In this document: piece after piece, positions 59,231-64,000 of the stretch
Position numbering within the stretch: the first letter of the stretch is position 1
Layout: each line of letters starts with the position of its first letter
Source: Nakamurella deserti
GTDB lineage: Bacteria; Actinomycetota; Actinomycetes; Mycobacteriales; Nakamurellaceae
Length of the DNA stretch: 64,000 bases
Direction: 5' to 3'
Assembly: GCF_003260015.1 (NCBI RefSeq)
Contig: NZ_QCXS01000003.1
Location: 300,315-364,314, forward strand
Notes under the pieces: model-generated
What the model was told of the DNA's origin: nothing
Databases searched by the model: none
Seen by the model: only the letters and a program-made list of their open reading frames with translations
Translations under genes and position numbers: made by a program

Positions 59231-60691
59231 CTAGTGGGTCCTCCCGGCCGGCGGCGCCGGTGCGGCGGGCCGCGCGGGGTCGTCGAAGGCGGCAGCGGCC
59301 CGGCGCGCGGTCGCCCCGGCCCAGTCGGTGGTGCTGACCAGGCCGAGGACGAACACCGCCAGCCCGCAACCGACGACCACGATCCAGGCCGGGCGGGCCG
59401 CGTCGCCGAACGCCGGCGGCAGCGGCCCGACGACCCGGGAGGTGACCAGGGACCCGAGGACGGCGACACCCAGCGCGGAGCCGATCTGGCGGCTGGTGGA
59501 GGCCACGGCGGCGGCGGTCCCCGCCTGTGACACCGGCATCCCGCTCACCGCGGTGTTGGTGATCGGCGCGTTGAGCATGCCGAAGCCGGCCCCGAACACC
59601 ACGTAGGCGACGATCACCCGCGCCATCGGGGTGTCCTGACCGACGCCGAGCAGCACCACACCGCTCGCGGCCAGCCCGATGCCGGCCAGCACCAGCGGGA
59701 TCCGCGCACCCCGGGTGGCCACGATCCGCCCGGAGAGCGGCGGCAGCACGGCCATCATCCCCGCCAGCGGCAGCGTCAGCAGGCCGGCGGTGAACGGGCT
59801 GAACCCGCGCACGCTCTGCAGGTACAGGGCGTTGAGGAACAGGAAACCGGCGAGCGCGGCGAACCCGCACACCGCGATCAGCGTCGCCGCGGAGAACGGC
59901 ACGCTGGTGAAGAAGCGCAGGTCCAACAGCGGCTCGGCACGGTGGGACTCGACCGCGAGGAGCGCGACCAGGGCGAGCCCGCCGACGACGAAGGCCCCCA
60001 GGATGACCGGGGAGGACCAGCCCGTCGTCGGGCCCTCGATGATGCCGAACGTGAGGGTGGCCAGCACCGTCATCACCAGCAGCTGGCCGGGGACGTCCAG
60101 CCGGCGCGCGCGGTCCGCGCGCGACTCGGGGACGAAGTGCAGGGTCAGCGCGACCGCGGCGAGGCCGATCGGCACGTTGATCCAGAAGATAGACCGCCAG
60201 CCGATGCCGTCGACGAGGGCACCACCGACGACGGGGCCGAGCGCGAAGCTCAGGCCGATGACCGCCCCCCAGATGCCGATGGCCCGGGCCCGTTCCCGCG
60301 GGTCGCGGAAAGTGTTGGTGATGATCGACATCGCCACCGGGTTGAGCATCGAGCCACCCACGGCCTGCACCATCCGGAACGCGATCAGCGCCCCGGTGGT
60401 CGGCGCGACGCTGCACAGCAGCGAACCGAGGCTGAACGTGACCAGCCCGATCCGGAACACCCGGCGGCGGCCCACCCGGTCGGCGGTGGACCCGGCCAGC
60501 ATCAAAAGGCTCGCCAGGACCAGCGTGTAGGCGTCCACCGTCCACTGCAGCCCGGTCAGCGACGCCCCCAGGTCACGCTGGATGGCCGGCAGGGCGAGGT
60601 TCACGATCGTCGCGTCCAGCCCGACGACGAACAGGCTGGAGCAGCAGATGGCCAGCACCGTCAGCCGCTGACGGCGGGTCGGTTCGGGCAT
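59231..60691 (-). CDS. MFS transporter, DHA2 family (EmrB/QacA-like)
   Basis: 486 residues with a predicted 14 spans. DHA2 pattern: VGLDATIVNLALPAIQRDLG, LQWTVDAYTL, and the A-motif-like loop GSTADRVGRRRVFRIGLV. These antiporters export drugs, dyes or metabolites using the proton gradient. No regulator is directly adjacent. The C-terminal ~25 residues are an Ala/Pro-rich cytoplasmic tail. Confidence 0.92.
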   Translation of the reverse strand: MPEPTRRQRLTVLAICCSSLFVVGLDATIVNLALPAIQRDLGASLTGLQWTVDAYTLVLASLLMLAGSTADRVGRRRVFRIGLVTFSLGSLLCSVAPTTGALIAFRMVQAVGGSMLNPVAMSIITNTFRDPRERARAIGIWGAVIGLSFALGPVVGGALVDGIGWRSIFWINVPIGLAAVALTLHFVPESRADRARRLDVPGQLLVMTVLATLTFGIIEGPTTGWSSPVILGAFVVGGLALVALLAVESHRAEPLLDLRFFTSVPFSAATLIAVCGFAALAGFLFLNALYLQSVRGFSPFTAGLLTLPLAGMMAVLPPLSGRIVATRGARIPLVLAGIGLAASGVVLLGVGQDTPMARVIVAYVVFGAGFGMLNAPITNTAVSGMPVSQAGTAAAVASTSRQIGSALGVAVLGSLVTSRVVGPLPPAFGDAARPAWIVVVGCGLAVFVLGLVSTTDWAGATARRAAAAFDDPARPAAPAPPAGRTH

Positions 60692-60708
60692 CGGACTCGA
60701 TCCTGGAG

Positions 60709-60742
60709 CGGGAGGGCTGCCGCGGCTGCGGCAGCCCTCCCG
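60709..60742 (-). terminator. Hairpin terminator after the GH36 gene
   Basis: Perfect 15-bp inverted repeat (60709-60723 and 60728-60742, loop GGCT) in the 69-bp gap, 18 bp beyond the GH36 stop. It separates the galactoside operon from the MFS gene. Confidence 0.85.
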
Positions 60743-60760
60743 TTCTACCCCTCCGGACGG

Positions 60761-62914
60761 TCAGGCCGTCCGCAGCTCCAGGACCAGCGCCTGCTCGGGC
60801 TGCAGGATGGGCAGCTCCAGCCCTACGGACTCCAGGAGCCGGCCGCTCTGGGTGATGCCGCCGGCGTCCATCCACGATGGGGCGGCCCGGTGGGTGGTGC
60901 CCGGCCGGCCCGCGACGTCCAGGACGGTGACGCGGTAGCGGCGTTCGGGGTCCAGCCCCACGAAGCGGGCCGGTGCCGGGTGTTCGAGCGGGCCGGTACG
61001 GAGCTGGACGTAGCTGAACACCGCGGCCGACCGGTCGGCGGCGACCACGCCGGACAGTGTGGCGGCGTCGTCGGGGTGGTCGGCGTGCACCGCCGTACCC
61101 GTGTGCAGCAGCTCCCGCAGCCGCCGGTAGATCGCGGTCGCCGCGGCGAGGCCGGCCCGGTCGGCGTCGGAGGCGGACGCGATGTCCCACTCGGCACCGA
61201 AGTGGCCGAACAGGGCGGTCGCCGCCCGGAACGACAGTTCGTGGGTGCGCCCGGTGGTGTGCGCGGTCGGCGGCCCGACGTGTGAGCCGATGAGTTCCAG
61301 GGGCAGCAGCAGGTTCGTCCAGCGCTGGATCTGCTGGCGCTCCAGGGCGTCGTTGCAGTCGCTGGCCCAGACCCGGTCCGTGTGGGCCAGGACGCCGAGG
61401 TCGACGCGGGCGCCACCGCTGGAGCAGCTCTCGATCTCCAGGCCCGGGTGCGCGGCCTTGAGCGCGTCGAACAACCGGTAGACGGCCTCGGTCTGGACGT
61501 GCACACCGGCCCGGCCGGCGTGGGTGGCCGCGACCAGATCGCGGTTGTGGTCCCACTTGAGGTAGGCGATGTCGTGATCGGTCAGCAGCGCGTGGAGCGC
61601 GTCGTGGATGTACCGCCAGGCGTCGGGGTTGGCCAGGTCCAGCACGTGCTGGTGGCGGGCCTCGGGGCCGAGCTTCCCGGCCGGCCCGAGGACCCAGTCC
61701 GGATGCGCCCGGTACAAGTCGGAGTCGGCGCTGATCATCTCCGGCTCGACCCAGATGCCGAACTGCAGGCCGAGTCCGGTGACGTGGTCGATCAACGGGG
61801 TCAGACCGTCGGGCCAGACGTCGGCCGACACCGTCCAGTCGCCGAGCGAGGTGGTGTCGTCACGGCGGCCGCCGAACCAGCCGTCGTCGAGCACGAACCG
61901 TTCGAGACCGGCCGCCGCGGCGGCGTCGGCGAGGGTGGACAGCCCGGCGAGGTTCTGGTCGAAGTACACCGCCTCCCAGGTGTTGAGCACCGCGGGCCGC
62001 GGCGACGACGGGTGCGTCGTCCGCGCCCGCAGGTGCCGGTGGAAGCGGTCGGAGATGCCGTCGAGGCCGGCCGCCGAGTACGCCGCCACCACGGTGGGGG
62101 TGGTGTAGGTGTCGCCCTCGGCGAGGGAGATCTCGCCGGGGGCGAGCAGTTCCGCCGCGCCCAGCGCGCGGGTGCCGTCCGGTTCGGACTCCGCCCAGGT
62201 GACCTGGTCGCCGCTCCACGCCAGGTGGGTCGCCCAGACCTCGCCGCGGCGGTTGGCGAAGGCCGGCGTGCCGGCCACGGTGACGAAGGAGCTGTCGGCG
62301 CCGGTGCGTCCCCGGCGGTTCTCCCGCACCACGGAACCGAACTGGAACGGCCGGCGGACCGGGCCGCGTTCGTAGCACCAGCGTCCGGTGAAGTCGAGCA
62401 GTTCCGCCGCCCGGGCCGGCACCGGCAGGCTGACTCCCAGCTCGCCGAGCTCGAACGGTCCGGTCCCGGTGTTGCGGACCTGGTGCCGGGCCGAGAGCAC
62501 GCCGTGGGCGTCCAGCGCCCAGGACGAGCGGACCTCGAGACCCGCGTCGGTGTCGGCGAGGGTGAAGACGACGTCCCAGGCCGCCCCGCCGTCGCGGCCG
62601 GCCTCCCCGTGGTCGGCCGCCACCCCGGTCAGCTGCAGCGCGGAGTCGAACCCGCTGCCGTCGGCGCGGTGACCGGCCAGACCGGGGCGGCCCCGGTAGG
62701 CCAGCGCCCGCTCGGGCAGCAGCGTGTGCGGTACCCGGACGTCGACGACCGAGTTGGCCAGCGCGGGCGTCCGCGCGACCCGCAGGGCGGCGACCTCGTC
62801 GGCGCTGAGCTCTCCGAGATCGGCTCCCCAGTGGAGGATCTCGGGTTGCCCCGGACCGGCGCAGTCGATCAGCAGGCTGACGCTGTCGCGCCGGAGGTGG
62901 ACGTGCTCGGTCAT
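60761..62914 (-). CDS. Alpha-galactosidase, glycoside hydrolase family 36
   Basis: 717 residues from ATG 62914, overlapping the regulator gene by 4 bp. It splits terminal alpha-galactose from melibiose, raffinose and related sugars. The GH36 marks are FVLDDGWFGGRRDD, the nucleophile Asp in AYLKWDHNRDL and the acid/base Asp in RVWASDCNDALERQ, after CSSGGARVDLG. The N-terminal beta-supersandwich and C-terminal beta domain are complete. No signal peptide, so it acts on imported sugars. Confidence 0.95.
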   Translation of the reverse strand: MTEHVHLRRDSVSLLIDCAGPGQPEILHWGADLGELSADEVAALRVARTPALANSVVDVRVPHTLLPERALAYRGRPGLAGHRADGSGFDSALQLTGVAADHGEAGRDGGAAWDVVFTLADTDAGLEVRSSWALDAHGVLSARHQVRNTGTGPFELGELGVSLPVPARAAELLDFTGRWCYERGPVRRPFQFGSVVRENRRGRTGADSSFVTVAGTPAFANRRGEVWATHLAWSGDQVTWAESEPDGTRALGAAELLAPGEISLAEGDTYTTPTVVAAYSAAGLDGISDRFHRHLRARTTHPSSPRPAVLNTWEAVYFDQNLAGLSTLADAAAAAGLERFVLDDGWFGGRRDDTTSLGDWTVSADVWPDGLTPLIDHVTGLGLQFGIWVEPEMISADSDLYRAHPDWVLGPAGKLGPEARHQHVLDLANPDAWRYIHDALHALLTDHDIAYLKWDHNRDLVAATHAGRAGVHVQTEAVYRLFDALKAAHPGLEIESCSSGGARVDLGVLAHTDRVWASDCNDALERQQIQRWTNLLLPLELIGSHVGPPTAHTTGRTHELSFRAATALFGHFGAEWDIASASDADRAGLAAATAIYRRLRELLHTGTAVHADHPDDAATLSGVVAADRSAAVFSYVQLRTGPLEHPAPARFVGLDPERRYRVTVLDVAGRPGTTHRAAPSWMDAGGITQSGRLLESVGLELPILQPEQALVLELRTA

Positions 62915-63750
62915 GCGTGTTCTCTCTCGCGTTGACGGGTGGTGGTGCCGGCGAAGGCCTTGCCGAGGGTCCCCTCGGACACCGGAACCACGATCAGCTT
63001 GCCGACCTGGTCCTCCAGCACCCGCCGGGCCTCGGCGGAGATGCCGTCGTCGGTGATGAGGATGTCGGCGGCGCCCAGCTTGCCGAAGTTGGCCAGCCCG
63101 ACGACGCCCCACTTGGTCGAGTCGGCCAGCACCACGATCTGCCGGGCGCTGTCGATCAGCGCCTGGTTCGTCTGCGCCTCGGCCAGGTTGGGGCAGCTGA
63201 AGCCGACCCGGGCGTCCATCCCGTGCACGCCGAGGAACAGCCGGTCGACGTGCAACGAGCCGATCGCCCGGTCGGCGATGGCCCCGACCAGCGCCGCGCT
63301 GGGGGTCCGCTCGCCACCGGTGAGCACCACCCGCAGGTGGGGACCCGCGTTGACGGCGAGGATGTCGGCGACGGTGGTCGAGTTGGTGACGACCGACAGC
63401 GGCATCTCGGTGCCCTGCAGCCCGCGGGCCAGCATCCAGGTGGTGGTGCCCGCGGACAGCCCGATCGCGGTGTGCGGCTCGACGAGCTGCAGCGCCCGGG
63501 CGGCGATGGCCCGCTTGGCCGGTTGCTGCAGCGCGCTCTTGGCCTCGAAGCTGGACTCCTCCACGCTCGACTGGCTGAGCACGGCGCCGCCGTGCACCTT
63601 CCGCAGCCAGCCCCGCGCCTCGAGGTGCTCGAGGTCGCGCCGGACCGTCATGTCCGACACGCCCAGCAGCTCGGTGAGCTCGCTGATCCGGATGGCCCCG
63701 GTGCGCTCCACCTCGGCCAGGATGAGCTCACGCCGCTGATCGGCGAGCAC
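62911..63750 (-). CDS. DeoR family transcriptional regulator
   Basis: 279 residues, GTG start. An N-terminal winged helix (RISELTELLGVSDMTVRRDLEHLEARG, in parts) is followed by the DeoR sugar-phosphate sensor domain (GLSAGTTTWMLARGL, VVTNSTTVADIL, VVLTGGERTPSAALVGAIA). It is embedded between the GH42 and GH36 genes (4-bp gap upstream, 4-bp overlap downstream), so it most likely controls this operon and itself in response to a galactose-derived phosphate; the effector is not known. Confidence 0.92.
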   Translation of the reverse strand: MLADQRRELILAEVERTGAIRISELTELLGVSDMTVRRDLEHLEARGWLRKVHGGAVLSQSSVEESSFEAKSALQQPAKRAIAARALQLVEPHTAIGLSAGTTTWMLARGLQGTEMPLSVVTNSTTVADILAVNAGPHLRVVLTGGERTPSAALVGAIADRAIGSLHVDRLFLGVHGMDARVGFSCPNLAEAQTNQALIDSARQIVVLADSTKWGVVGLANFGKLGAADILITDDGISAEARRVLEDQVGKLIVVPVSEGTLGKAFAGTTTRQREREHA

Positions 63751-63754
63751 GGGG

Positions 63755-64000
63755 TCAGCCCCCGCCCGGGGTGCGGCGCGCCGCGATCACGGCCGCGCCG
63801 CCGGCCGCCAGCCGGCTCTCCGGCGACCACGCCGCACCGGTCAGCAGGTCCGTCCCGGTAGCCGGCACGGCGACGTCGGAATCGGCGGCGTTGAGCGCGA
63901 AGACGAAACGGGTGTCGTCGTTCTCGCGGACGACCACCTCGAGACCGGCCGGCCAGTCGGCGATGTCGAGCGCCGGTGCGACCCCGGCCTGCCGGCAAGC
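63755..64000 (-). CDS. Beta-galactosidase GH42, 3' end only
   Basis: The last 81 residues of a gene cut by the window edge. The sequence ACRQAGVAPAL..., then WPAGLEVVVRENDDTRFVFALN, fits the C-terminal beta domain of GH42 beta-galactosidases (C-x-x-A-G-V..., P-x-G-x-E-V...R...F-x-x-N). It lies first in the operon in front of the DeoR regulator and GH36 alpha-galactosidase. The family call rests on this short tail and on context. Confidence 0.65.
   Translation of the reverse strand, partial: ACRQAGVAPALDIADWPAGLEVVVRENDDTRFVFALNAADSDVAVPATGTDLLTGAAWSPESRLAAGGAAVIAARRTPGGG

Overview
This is a contiguous stretch of chromosome from a very high-GC actinobacterium. The evidence is the codon bias, frequent GTG starts, 4-bp stop/start overlaps, resuscitation-promoting factors, Pmt-type protein mannosylation and threonine/alanine-rich linkers. 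Gene order between about 8 and 42 kb follows the block known from Mycobacterium tuberculosis Rv1002c-Rv1020: mfd, tRNA-Gln, glmU, prs, rplY, pth, an acyl-AMP ligase, ispE, rsmA, rpfB, tatD, metG, rsmI, pmt. The gene repertoire would fit a Nakamurellales/Geodermatophilales-type organism, but that placement is inference. No phage, insertion sequence, CRISPR array or rRNA was found.

Layout. 0-8 kb is an accessory surface/exopolysaccharide region: a secreted Fn3/beta-propeller protein, a membrane-anchored GH16 glucanase, an overlapping operon of three family-2 glycosyltransferases, and a small Cys/His-rich protein. 8-15 kb holds mfd, tRNA-Gln and glmU-prs. 15-19.4 kb holds a DUF6421-like gene with threonine aldolase, then rplY and pth. 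19.5-20.65 kb is a non-coding tandem array with a unit of about 184 bp. 20.7-23.2 kb holds a divergent fatty-acyl-AMP ligase and ribokinase. 23.5-35.2 kb is one long minus-strand series: metG-tatD, three tandem RpfB-like genes, rsmA-ispE and an ABC-F ATPase. 35-42.6 kb holds an acyltransferase, gnd, yqeY, rsmI/pmt and a proline-rich membrane protein. 42.8-48.3 kb holds sodA, ddaH, a diguanylate cyclase, a thiamine-binding protein and a cation-efflux transporter. 48.5-52.8 kb is an ATP-grasp / alpha-E / transglutaminase operon followed by a TetR regulator. 53-60.7 kb holds an EAL phosphodiesterase, a long-chain acyl-CoA ligase, a DUF998 protein, an Asp/Glu racemase, an alditol oxidase and a DHA2 exporter. 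From 60.8 kb to the right edge is a galactoside-use operon (GH36, a DeoR regulator and the 3' end of a GH42 gene).

How the genes work together. Cell-envelope growth is the main theme: GlmU makes UDP-GlcNAc, IspE makes isoprenoid precursors for lipid carriers, Pmt glycosylates exported proteins, and the Rpf proteins open peptidoglycan on resuscitation. Translation and rRNA maturation genes (metG, rplY, pth, rsmA, rsmI, ABC-F) are interleaved with these. The least expected features are the triplication of rpfB, with a shared element upstream of each copy, and the 184-bp repeat array between pth and the acyl-AMP ligase. The ATP-grasp/transglutaminase operon is a known but functionally unsolved gene set.
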